Shown here: piece after piece, positions 32,622 to 44,478 of the stretch
Layout of the letters: every line of letters starts with the position of its first letter
Position numbering within the stretch: the stretch's first letter is position 1
Source of the DNA: Cymbomonas tetramitiformis
Taxonomy: Eukaryota > Chlorophyta > Pyramimonadophyceae > Pyramimonadales > Pyramimonadaceae
Reading direction: 5' to 3'
DNA: 64,000 nt
Assembly (NCBI GenBank): GCA_001247695.2
Contig: LGRX02034331.1
Coordinates: 1 to 64,000 of the forward strand
Notes under the pieces: generated by a model
Databases searched by the model: none
The model's input: the letters and a program-made list of their open reading frames with translations, nothing else
Told to the model about the DNA's origin: nothing
Position numbers and translations under genes: made by a program

Positions 32622-35600
32622 ATGCTTCGACCCGGCTCCACTAGGCGGACGACTTTCAGATATGGCACTGGAATTCACAAAGCAGCGATGAAGGGAGGTT
32701 TCGAAGAAGTCCGCAGACTGATATTGGACGGCGAGGAAGTCGATAAAAGGAACTCGGTGTGGTTACACTACAACAGCTGATATAGAGTGTCAACAATTGT
32801 GTTTTTGACTTTACCTTACTTGTAGTTCGAACCTTCTTGCACCAAATTCGCATTCACTTTCTTGAGTTGTAAGTCAAATGAGAGTAAACCGCTTTTCGAC
32901 GAGGCATTCCTTCTGGAAGTTTGCAGTGCGCTTTCGGGCCCTGTATCCGTTTGCCTGTATGCTCAGACTCTTCTAAGTAGTGGCTGCTGCGTGGGATGGA
33001 ACCAGCAAGGTAGCACTGCGCTGCACCTAGCGGCAGCAAATGGCCATGCAGGGGTTGCCAAACTCTTGTTGCAGTACGGTGCGGATGTCAACTTCAAACA
33101 CACAGTGCGTCCTCAGCTTTTAGCAGGGTATTGCCTGTGTGCTCATCAGCTGTCATCCACAACTAAGAACTTTTCGCAGCTAAACCCTGTTAGAAAAATA
33201 CAACTTGTTAAGGGGATTTAGAGACTGCACTCGGAGCGGAACTCTCAACTTTCGTCTGCCGTCTCCGCGCTCCCCCTTGTTGCTATTTCATCAAGTCGTG
33301 TCGCCCTAGTATTTGTGCTGTGCCTTTTGCTGCAGTATCAAATATCAGCGTACGTACAGTATGCACTTAACCCCGGGCTGGGCTCTGCCGATAAACTCAG
33401 TACGGCAGTACGGCGCTTCACTGGGCTGCCGCCAACGGGCATCACGGCACTGTCTTGGTGCTTATCAACGCGGACCGCGACAAGGACTTCACCCTGGACT
33501 GCGATATCGACGCCAAGAATTCGGTAAGGAAAGAACAGCGCTTTGTCAGCTTGGGGCTTCTTGGGGTACCCGGCCACAGCCTCGTTTCGGCCCTCCAAGC
33601 CTGCCTTATCCGACGTGCTGCCTTGACAGGTGTCACTGCTTCGCGAAGAGATGCGCATATTCGATCCTGTCAGGATACGAGGACTGCGTTCATTGGAGCA
33701 CGTTACTCAGCTAAGTGAATTTTACGCACTGTGAGTGCCTGACGAAACGCCTCTCTCGCGTGGGCTTGTCGGGAGGGTGGGGCCACTGCAGAGCGGGTAC
33801 ACGGCCCTCCACGAGGCGGCGGCAAACGGACACGCACAGGTGGCCAAGGCACTGTGCGAAGCGGGGGCAGAGGCCGACGTGATTAAGCCTGAGGTGCCTG
33901 CACTGAGATTTTCTCACTTCTCGTTGCAGACGTTTTCTTCTTCTGTTGTGGGGCGAGGCCCCCACGGGGCGGTGCTCTGCGCGAAAGTGCCGGCGGCTTG
34001 TGCCTCCAAGTGCTTAAGACACCGGGACCCCTGCTAAGTGAATCATGCGAGTGTATGCCAGGAGAAGGAGACTCCCTTACATCGGGCAGCTCAAAATGGG
34101 CACGCCGCCGTAGTGGCAGCTCTTCTTCAAGCAGGAGCCGACATCAATGCCTTGGACAAGGTCTGATGGCGATCCCCCTTCCCTTGTCCGTGCTTCATCG
34201 TGCGCTGGAGATTTCCTAAGGGATACTCATACAGGTGGCTTGGGAGCGTTAACTTTTAGAGAGAGAATCTACGTGGCGTGTAGGACTTGCCAAGTCGTTT
34301 TCTTGGAATCGGCTATCGCAGGCTGCCTTGCTAGTGCCTCACCAGTGCCGCTTAGAACCAACGTGCACTGCCTGGAGCTCGGCAAGAGAGACTATGCTAT
34401 TCTTAGAACCACCGTGCACTGCCTGGAGCTCGGCAAGAGAGGCTATGCTATTCTTAGAACCACCGCGCACTGCCTGGAGCTCGGCAAGAGAGACTACGCT
34501 ATTCGTCCATAACCCCGCATTATATGATGTCAAGAGGGAAATACTGGAGTAAGTTTTGGACCCAATGCTTCAGGCCTTCGCAGGGTAAGCTTTGGCGCGA
34601 GGAACCGATCCTTGAGATGATTGAAATCTCGCCGAGGTCCTTAGGACGGCGGAGATGGGAGCTAAGTGAAACCTGGTGGGTTATGGAGAATTCACAGAGA
34701 TTCAGGTCAGCTCTCCACCGGGCCTCCAAGGCTGGCCATGCGGACGTGGTGCAGCTTCTCCTCATCAAAGGTGCCGATAAAAACTTGCGTGAGGAGGTAT
34801 GGGTTCCACATGGCAGTGCTACCTCCCCAAAGCGATGTTTGTGTCACCTCCGTATTTATCATCCTGTGTAGTGTTAGATGGCGATAGCAACATTGCTGTC
34901 TGTTTTATTCCTAGGTGATTTCATGGTGTGTGCATTTGTGATTTCGTTCCCCATGACGTGCCCCGGTATGCCCTCTCGGGTTGGCTCCGTACGATATGCC
35001 TGGCGTACACAGTCCATATGACTTATGACATGGCAAGGCATGCATGCTCTGGTTATTTTCGCACGACATGGCGGGACATGCACGCTCGGTTTGGTTCCGT
35101 ATCACATCGCTGGGCATGTGCGTGTGTTCAGTTCATCGCCATGGACTTTTTCCTGGGTTAACTGGAGTGCAGCACCGGTTCAGTTCATCGCCATGGACTT
35201 TTTCCTGAGTTAACTGGAGTGCAGCACTGGTTCAGTTCATCGCCATGGACTTTTTCCTGGGTTAACTGGAGTGCAGCACCGGTTCAGTTCATCGCCATGG
35301 ACTTTTTCCTGAGTTAACTGGAGTGCAGCACTGGTTGAGCCAGTAACCCCACCTTTCTCTTTGTAGGATGTGTGTGTGGCATCGTCATTCCCTCGGCTTG
35401 CATGCTTCCTGCGTGCTTCTCGCATCCCCTTGTGCTGTGATGGGCCGGCTTCCGCGTGTGGACGACCATTTTTATCGGAATGAATCTGGCATAACAGGGA
35501 TTCCCAAACACATTTCCAAGTCTCTCTTCATACCCCTGACTTGGAGATCCCCCTCAAGCAGAATGAACAGAGGTCTTTGACCGCCTTTCGCGACGAAATA

Positions 35601-38600
35601 GGCGAAGAGGTCTTTCATAACACCTCTGCGCCTACTTTATCATATACGACTGCCATAAACAGCAACGTAGGCGTAGCGGTCTTATGACTGCCATTAACAA
35701 CAACATAGGCGCAGCGGTTTCATGATTATCATATATGACTTGATAGGCGCAGCGGTTTCATGATTATCATATATGACTTGATAGGCGCAGCGGTTTTATG
35801 ATTATCATATATGACTTGATAGGCGCAGCGGTTTTATGATTATCATATATGACGTGATGGGCGCAGTGGTCTTATGACCGCCATATACGACATTTCTTTT
35901 GCTCTTCACATCTCATTGCCAACAGGCACACTGCATAGCATTTCATTAAAAATAGCTTTCTTCTTACATGCTTTTAAGTGTGTGAGAGAAAATCTCTTTT
36001 TGGAATGTCTTTTCTAGGCTGATTCACAGCTTCACATGCTTTTTAGGCTGATGCACAGCTTCTAAGGCAAAATGTTTAGAGTCTTCTGGGTTGGGTGGGT
36101 AGGGAAGGCAAAAGAACAGAGCTGCGGATTCCCACGGGCGGAACTCCTAAATACTGTCGTGTGTAAAGCCTTTAGATCTAACTCAGCTGCTGATTTGATC
36201 TAACGGCTCAGGAAACTCTGATCGATCTACCGGCACAGAAACCTCTAAAATTCCGCAGGCTCCAATTTAACCATTTCTTTTGCTCTTCACATCTCATTGC
36301 CATGTAACAGAGATCATTAGGCACACTGCTCTGTGCCAGGCTGCCGCTGCTGCTGCTGCGCCATCTCGGAGTGGTCCACCCGAAGTACTTCTCCATGTGC
36401 TCGTCGGGAACAGCTGCCGGGTCAATGTAGGAGTGGATGGCAGAGGACAGCTGAGACCAGCCGCCCAGGAAGCAGCACTTCTCAAGCGCCGCGCCCACAG
36501 CCCTGGCACAGGTACAAGCCCCCTTGCGGGTGCTGTGGCCAGAGAAGTGTCCCCCTTCCGGAGGGACACACCCCAGCCTCCCCAATGCCAACTGCACCCA
36601 GCCATTAGCTTGCGCCGACTGGAGCTTCCCTTGCTCCCACGGCAGCCTCCAGTAGCTGCCCTGCACTTCCGAGCCCGTCACCGGGCGCTGCCCCCAACAG
36701 GCATCCCGCACCTGCTGCCAGTGCTGCAGGAGCTGCACAAGCCCCGCCACCCCCGCTGCGGGGATGGTGAGCCTCCTCCTGAGGCGCACGTGCCCCCTGC
36801 CTTTCTCCTTGTGGAGAACCACGGAGATGTCATCACCTGTGATGCTGATGTGCCCCCTGCGCATGGAGACGCCCGTCTCCGGCCGGCCGAAGGTGACGAA
36901 GGCAAACACCACGTAGGTGCACGCCCTGAGCAGCTCCGTAGCTGCCCGGCCCACCGGCTCCAGCCCCAGCCCGTGCGCATGCACCGCCGAGACATGCCTG
37001 GCAGGCAGCCAGGTCCGCACCGTTTGCTCCTCACCCGCGGCTTCAGCCGCCTGCACCTGGAGGCGGGACATGCCCTTCACTGCTCTGGAGATCGCCCGGC
37101 CCCTGGCAGGCCCGGGGAACCCCATGTCCTCGTGGTAGTTGTTGATGGCGGACAGGTAGGGCTGCATGTTGGACGCCTGCACCGTGCCCTTGTCCAGCAT
37201 GTGAGCAATGTACAGCCTCACCGTGGCCCCCGTTGCCGGAAGCCACTGCCTGCCCTCCACCTCACAGAACGCCATGAAGGCCCGAGCCTTCGGCTGGTAG
37301 TTGCCCACCGTCTTGTTGCCCAATGCTGCCCCCTGCATCTTCACTGCCAGCTCAGTGAGGGAGTTGTCCCCCAGCTCCCCTCTCCAGCGCTCCTGAAGCG
37401 CCGCATCCCAGCCAGCCACCTCCTGCACCGCTGCCGGGAGCACCTCATATCTCTCCTTGCTCATGTCCAGGTCCTCCTTGTCACCATCCTCGTAGGCAAT
37501 GTGGGTTAGGCCGTCCGACCCCGTGTCACCCACGGTGCCGGTGTACCAGGCATCATCCTGGGGCCAATACACCTTCACCTTGAGGCCACTCGCCAGCCCC
37601 GCCTGCGGCGCCTGCCCGGCCGCCCGCCTCCCATCCTGCAGGTAATGGCTCACCGGGAGGCAGAGATGCGGAACATGATGCCGTCCCAGCTCGAGGCCCC
37701 GAGCAGCTCGGACCCTCCCAGCCGGCTGGGAGTAAAGAGGTCCCTGCCCCGGGGCAAGATAACCACCTCGTCGGCCATGGCCTCCAGCTGGAACCACATC
37801 TGCCCCGGCCAGTAGGGCGCCAGCTCGTCGAGGAGGGACCACGGGGGGTTGACCCAATTGACCTCTCCTAGCCAGGAAAAGGCCAAAGAGTCCACGCCCT
37901 CGCACCCCGGGTCGTGCCACTGTGCGTAGTAGCGCGGCAGCTGGGCGGAGAGCTCCGAGGCGAAGCGGTCCACGGTGTGCTGGTGCCATTCCCGCTCCGC
38001 CCACTGAAACCACCTGCGGTTTAGCCGCCAGTCGTCCAGGTCCCGGTCCCGAGACAAGCGGTCGGCCCACTCGTTTGCCTCGCTTCTGATGTACCTCGCC
38101 TGGAGCTCGATGTCTTTTAAGTCCAGCAGGATCCACAGGCGCCGCATCCGCCGCATCAGCTCCGGGTTGCGCGACGTGAAGTGCGAGAGCATGGCCACAA
38201 CCGCCTGGTTGTCGCAGTAGAAGCGCACCACCTTGCCGGTGAGCTCTCTCAAGAAAGATTGCACCGTTTTGTACACGGCCTCCAACTCCAGGTGCGTGAT
38301 GTGTAGATGCCGTAGCTCGTCGGACCAGAATCCTCTTGCCGCGTGCTTGAGGTTCAGCACCCCGCCCCATGCGAACAGAGACGCGTCGGTGTGCACCTTC
38401 GCTCTCGTGGGGCTGCGCCAGATCTTGCGACCGTTCCACCGGCTCTGAGCCGGCAGCCTGAGCCACCACTCGATGTCGCTCCACGCCTGCCGTGTGAGCT
38501 TCACCTTCGCGCCCCATCCCCGCCTCGTGGAGAGCACGAAGTGGAGCTCCCTGAGATACAATCTCGCCGGAGGGACTGCCAGATACACAGACTGGCAGAG

Positions 38601-41600
38601 CCCCGTGAACGCTGCCAGCTTCCGAGCTGGGAGCCACCTCCGCTGTCGCGACGCCTCGCTGAGAAGCGCCTTGGACTGCAGGTGAATCTTTTGCAGCCTC
38701 GCCGGTGTCACGCGGAACTGTCCCGCCTTGAGGTCCACCTCGAGCCCGAGGTGCTCCACCAGCTGCGTCGGCTCCCATTGCCCCTTCTTCTCGTTGCGCG
38801 ACAATCCGAGTCTCACCAAGACCCGAGATGTCAACTCGCGCGCCCTGAGCGCCTCGATCCTGCTGCTTAGCAGCAACAGGAAGTCGTCCATGTAAGGGAG
38901 CACCCGCGCCCCCTGCTGATGCTCCTCGCGGCCGCATCCTCCAGCTCGTCTGCGAACTGCCCAACGTCGTCGCACCTTGCTTCCGCTTTGCAGCTTCCGC
39001 ACTTCCCGCCGATCCTCCGCGGATCTCGGAGAACGCAGGCACTCCACGAGCACCTTCATGACCTTGACGAATATTCGTGGCGAGTCGTTCCAGCCGAAGG
39101 GAAGGGCGCCGCACTGGAATAATTCCCCCCGCACGTCGAACTGCATGTACTCCTGGAAGGCGGGGTCGATCCCCACAACGTGGTATCCGTCCTGGAGGTC
39201 GAAGCTGAAGCACCAGTCGTTCGGCTTGGCGAGCCGTCGCAGCTTCTTGAGCGTCTCCATCTTGCAGCGGGACTTGACGCAATGCGAGTTCAACCAGCGG
39301 AAGTCCATCACTAGACGCCACTTGTTCGTCCCCGGCTTCGGCACCAGGAACACTCGGGATACATGTCGTCTCCTCCTCGCTCGTACCCATGCGCCCGTCC
39401 TGAGACACCGCTCGGTCTCTGCGGCCATCCACTCCAGCTGCGGAGGGGTGGCGTCGCCCAAAGACACTCCGTGATCGAAAGGCAAAGGCGCCTTGTCGAC
39501 CCAGCGCATCCTTGCCCCTTTGCTGATCCACTGCATGACCTCGGAATTCGCGCCAGCTGCGCGCCATGCCCCCCTTCTGCTCCGCACCCTTTCCTGCAGG
39601 GTGGGCTCTTTCCGTTGGACGCCCCGAGGGGCGGAAGGCGTCCAACCTTTCCGTGATCGGAAAGTTAGGTCTGGGCTTGGGCGCCTCGCCCAAGCCCTGA
39701 CCCTTTACCTCCCTTGCCGCTGCCGCGGCCACCTTCACCTTTTCCAGCGCCACCGCCCGCTGCGCCTTTGCCTTTGCCTCCTTGACGGTCACGAAAAGTC
39801 GAAACTTTGGCGCTGGCCTTGGCGTGCGTGTTCATCACGGCCTTCGCCTTCGTGGTGTCGAACTCCTTCAACCACTTCGTGAGCACTGAGTCGCTCACCA
39901 GCCCGTCGCTGCCTGCGTACACCTTCTCCTCGATGAAGGCCAACTTCGCCCGCAACGCCTCAGCTCCGCCGTGCGATGTTGCGTCAGATTCCATGCTCGC
40001 TCTGAGCTGCAACATGGTGTAGCGATTGTTCAGGAGCGAAAAAACGCCCTTAAACGTGTTGTGCGCTGCGAAAACACGCTCACTCAATTCCTCTACCGTT
40101 GGGGGATCTTTTTCATCTTGACACCAGTCCAAGGTCACCTCGGAAAACGCAATCGCATCGTGCATGTACGAAAGCGCAGGGGCAAGCACCAACTGCTCGT
40201 AACGCATGGACGAGTTGGTGCGTTTGGAGAGGGCGTCGTAGGGGGGGTCTTGTCGTTGTACAGGTCGTACATCTGCGGCATATCGGTCTCCAGTGTCGCA
40301 GGTCTCGCAGGGAACGGATTCTCTTCAACGTGTGGGACATACGGGAGTTTTTTCAATGCCTCCAACTCCGCGTCTCCGCTCTGAGCGGATCCACCAGCCT
40401 GCGAAGCGGCTTTCGCTGCCGCCTCCTCCGCGACTTCAACTCTCGCTGCGAGAGTCTCCATCTGCTTCATCATTGCGCCCTGTTGCTCCAACAGGACTTC
40501 CATCCCGGACTTCGCCGCCGGTTGTTCACCCGCGCCAGAATTGTTCTCCGACGCGCTTTGCTCACCGTCTTGACTCATTGTCGTAAGTCGTCAAGGGTTT
40601 AGACTTCCACAGTAACGTTAAAATGTGGGGTTAAAATTTGCAGTGTGCCGCACTAAGAATTTCTCCGCGAGGAAAATTTCTTGTGAAGTTCTTTTGCGAA
40701 GGCAAAAAAACAGAGCTGCGGATTCCCACGGGCGGAACTCCTAAATACTGTCGTGTGTAAAGCCTTTAGATCTAACTCAGCTGCTGATTTGATCTAACGG
40801 CTCAGGAAACTCTGATCGATCTACCGGCACAGAAACCTCTAAAATTCCGCAGGCTCCAATTTAACCAAAATAGACACAACGGTCTTATGGTTATCATATA
40901 TGACAAAATAGGTGCAGGGGTCTTATGGCTGCCATCTATGACACACAGCAAACGGTTGTATGTACCATTTACAGAGATCCGGGTCATTAGGTCCTTGGTA
41001 GATGACCCATACCCCGCCGATAAGGTGAAATATGGCAACGCCACGAGGCAGCATCTCCGGCTCGCTGAGAGACGTGCCCGCAAGCAAGACTTTGTGTTTA
41101 ACACGGCTGTTTCCGCAGGATGGTGTGGAGAGGGGGCCACATTAAGCATTTGAGGGGCTTGTCACGATGCCTTATGGTGGAGGATCCGGGAGACTTTCGC
41201 GACGGCTTCATTGTGCCGGGACCGTTTGGATGGGAGTGTGGGATGGGATGTGAAAAATACGATTTTGGGGGGTGGCTGCTTATTTGGAGGTTTTAGTTGC
41301 AGCACGGCCATCAACCTCACCCCGTGGGCAGGGAAGATGATGAGACGCCGTATGTTGCCGTGCAACCTGTCGTAAGTGGTCATGGCTTCTGGGAGGGGCC
41401 CCCGGGCTTTGAGGGGCCCAACATATGTCAACCCCCCCCCGTGAACCTCCCACCCACATCTCCCTCAGCACCTTCCCCACCAGTTTCCCACATGCCTTCT
41501 GCCCCCTCAAGAAGCTAGGTCACCCGCCTGCTCGCCCCATCAAAATGGCCACCCCTTCCTCAACCAAGGCCATTGCTTGTTCGGCAAGGCCCCGCTTGCT

Positions 41601-44446
41601 CCTGAGTCCAGAGCCGACCCTCCAACCCCGGCAATGAGAGGTCATCCCACTCCTCCAAGATATCCTAGACGCTCGATGTGTGTGTGGCTTTATCCTTGGA
41701 CCGATTTCTTTGGCATCACATAACCACGAAGGATCGGGTGCACTATGTACCCTCACCAGGAATCATTACACACTTCGGGACACTTATCCGGATTCTCCGG
41801 AGCTCACTAGTGAAGAATGGGACCCCCTAAGCCTTACTGAGCCACCTTGAGGCCCTCTGCAACTGCACCGCCGACTCGCCGCTGCCGTGTCTCTGGAGCC
41901 GACTCACCTCTGCCCCCCGAGTTGCGCGAGCCATCTCTCCACCCACAAGCCTACGCTGAGGACCACTCCTGTGCTCCCTGAGCCCCATTGGGCCACTTGA
42001 ACCCCTCTACTACTGTGGGTGTGCGTATCCTTGGACCGACTCCTTTGGCACACCGTAGCCGCAGAAGACCGGCTGCATTACGTACCCACGCTGGGGATCA
42101 AAGGATTCAGTACACACATCGGGACACTTATGTGTATGTGTGGGGGTGTGTGCGGGGAGCACTTAGGTGCCCGCATGTTTTCATTTTTTGACATGGAGTG
42201 TCCGCGCCGTGTGGTGTGGCTGCATTCATGGCATAACCATGCACCAGCGGGTCCCATCCATTGACCGTGAGCCACTGGGTGGCATGCCAGCAGGGTCCGC
42301 TTACTCCGTAACCCAGAGACCAACAATTGTTGGGCGATGATCAGTCGCATCGTATCATCTTTACATGCTGCCTTGCATCTGGGTTGGGAATATGTATGAG
42401 TTGGCGATATCTTGTCACGGCCCCGCCCTGCTCCTGATTTGCTTCTCACATCCACTGGGATGATGGTGGGCTGGCTTTTGTTGGCCGTCATGCTGTTCAG
42501 TGTGTGCGTGCGTGCATCTTCCATTGTCCGTCCATTGGTTTGCATTCATCGACCAACAGGTTCCATCCATTCATCGACTGTGACGCCGCTGGGGCGCATG
42601 CCAGCAGAAATTGCTTCCTCCGATACCCGGGATTCAGCATGCAAAGTTGCGTAGAGTTGCGTAATCTCGGGTTTTTGGCAGTGATTGGTACATACATGCA
42701 TACATACATACATGATCCCCGGCGTGGGTACATAGTGCAGTCTTCTGTGGCTACGGGGTGCCAAAGGAGTCGCAAAGATAAGCATACATACCTCCATGCT
42801 GCTTTGCATTTGTTTCGTGGTGTATGCGTCGGTGGTATCTTGGCACAGCCCTGCCCTGCTCTTGAATGCTTCTTGCATCCACTGAGATGATGGTGGGTGG
42901 GCTTTTTGTCGGCGGGCCGCACGCCGTTCAGTGTGTGATATCCTGGCACGGACCCATTCTGTCCCGGCTTTCGCTGTATGGCTTTGCTCGGTTTGCCTCA
43001 TGCAGCTTTGTGTATGCTTATCCTTGCGACTCCTTTGGCGCCCCGTAGCCACAGGAGACTGCACTATGTACCCACGCCGGGGATCAAAGGATTCAGCACA
43101 CACTTCGAGACACTCATCCGGATTCTCCGGAGCTCACTAGTGAAGAATGGGACCCCCTAAGCCTCGCTGAGCCACCCGAGCCCCTCTGCATCTGCACCAC
43201 CATCGCACTGCCGCCTTGTGCCTGAAGCCGGTTCATCCCTGCCCCCCGATCTGCGCGAGCCTTTGTGTGTGCTTGTGTTGGATCCGTATGATGTGCCAGG
43301 GCATGCGGGCTTGGGCTGATTGCAAGTCACGTGGCAGGCTGTCTCTTTCAGGATAATTTGTACGACATGGTAGGGCGTGTACACTTGGGTTGGTCCTATA
43401 TGGCGTGGCAGGGCATGCGTGCTTGGGTTGGCTGTGAATGACGTGATTGGATGTGTACTACGGAGGTGATTTTATGGGCATGCATGCTCTTGCTGGTTTT
43501 GGGTTTTCTGCGTTTGCAGGATGGAAACACACCGACGTTCTTCGGAGCGAGGAGCGGTCATTCAGACGTGGTGGGCATCTTGCTCGAGGCGGGAATGCCA
43601 TGCCAGGAGCCAAAAGTATATCCTTTCCCCCTGATTGACCTCACTGCCATACAATTTGGGTTGTGCGCTTGGATTCTTGCATGATCACATGGCTGAGGTT
43701 GTTACTCCACTGCAGATACACCAATCATTTCGAAAATGTCGTCGTCACAAGAATGTTCAATTCCATTCGGATCCTTGCCGAGCATTGTGATTGTTGGGTC
43801 TCGGCGAACTTCCTCTAGTGCATTGTGATTGTTGGGTCTCGACGAACTTCCTCTAGTGCATTGTGATTGTTGGGTCTCGGCGAACTTCCTCTAGTGCATT
43901 TTGTCGAGCATTGTGATTGTTGGGTCCCGTAACTTCCTCTAGTGCATCGTGATTGTTGGGTCTGACGTAGACTCCTCCTAGTGCATTGTGATTGTTGGGT
44001 CTCGACGAACTTCCTCTAGTGCATTGTGATTGTTGGGTCTCGGCGAACTTCCTCTAGTGCATTTTGATTGTTGGGTCTCGGCGAACTTCCTCTAGTGCAT
44101 TGTGATTGTTGGGTCTCGGCGAACTTTCTCTAGTGCATTGTGATTGTTGGGTCTCGGCGAACTTCCTCTAGTGCATTGTGATTGTTGGGTCTCGGCGGAA
44201 CCTCCTCTAGTGCATTTGATTGTTGGTCTCGACGAACTTCCCTAGTGCATTGTGATTGTTGGGTCTCGGCGAACTTCCTAGTGCATTGTGATTGTTGGGT
44301 CTCGGCGAACTTCCTCTAGTGCATTTTGATTGTTGGGTCTCGACGAACTTCCTCTAGTGCATTTTGTTGAGCATTGTGATTGTTGGGGCTCGGCGAACTT
44401 CCTCCGAGTTTGCATTTTGTCAATCCGCGCTGTTTTCTTTCCTTCG

Positions 44447-44478
<32 letters not shown>

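Larger units (their letters stand above)
24628..33806. repeat. Tandem block copy 3, split by LTR element A1
   Basis: Same content as copies 1 and 2 but with a 3,564-bp LTR retrotransposon plus its 5-bp duplication at 27,594-31,162. Removing these leaves 5,610 bp. Only this copy runs on past the breakpoint into complete exon 4 and the rest of the ankyrin gene, so it is the block at the original gene locus. Confidence 0.95.
35891..40867 (-). mobile_element. DIRS/PAT-like tyrosine-recombinase retrotransposon
   Basis: Read on the minus strand the order is repeat A1 (40,867-40,698), gag, pol, recombinase, repeat B1 (36,301-36,272), repeat A2 (36,273-36,104) and repeat B2 (35,920-35,891). The two A copies are 170 bp and nearly identical. 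The B copies share 30 bp beginning at GGCAATGAGATG. This A1-ORFs-B1-A2-B2 split direct repeat is the arrangement described for PAT/Ngaro-type YR elements. The RT, RNase H, Dam-like methyltransferase and tyrosine recombinase fit the DIRS order. It lies in intron 6 of the ankyrin gene, antisense to it. The gag has one frameshift, and the recombinase overlaps pol in another frame. Confidence 0.85.

Noticed and set aside
37640..39792. N-terminal two thirds of a 1,194-residue minus-strand frame
   Set aside because: It overlaps the DIRS Pol frame in another reading frame and shows no domain. Only the part after about 37,640 is the recombinase.
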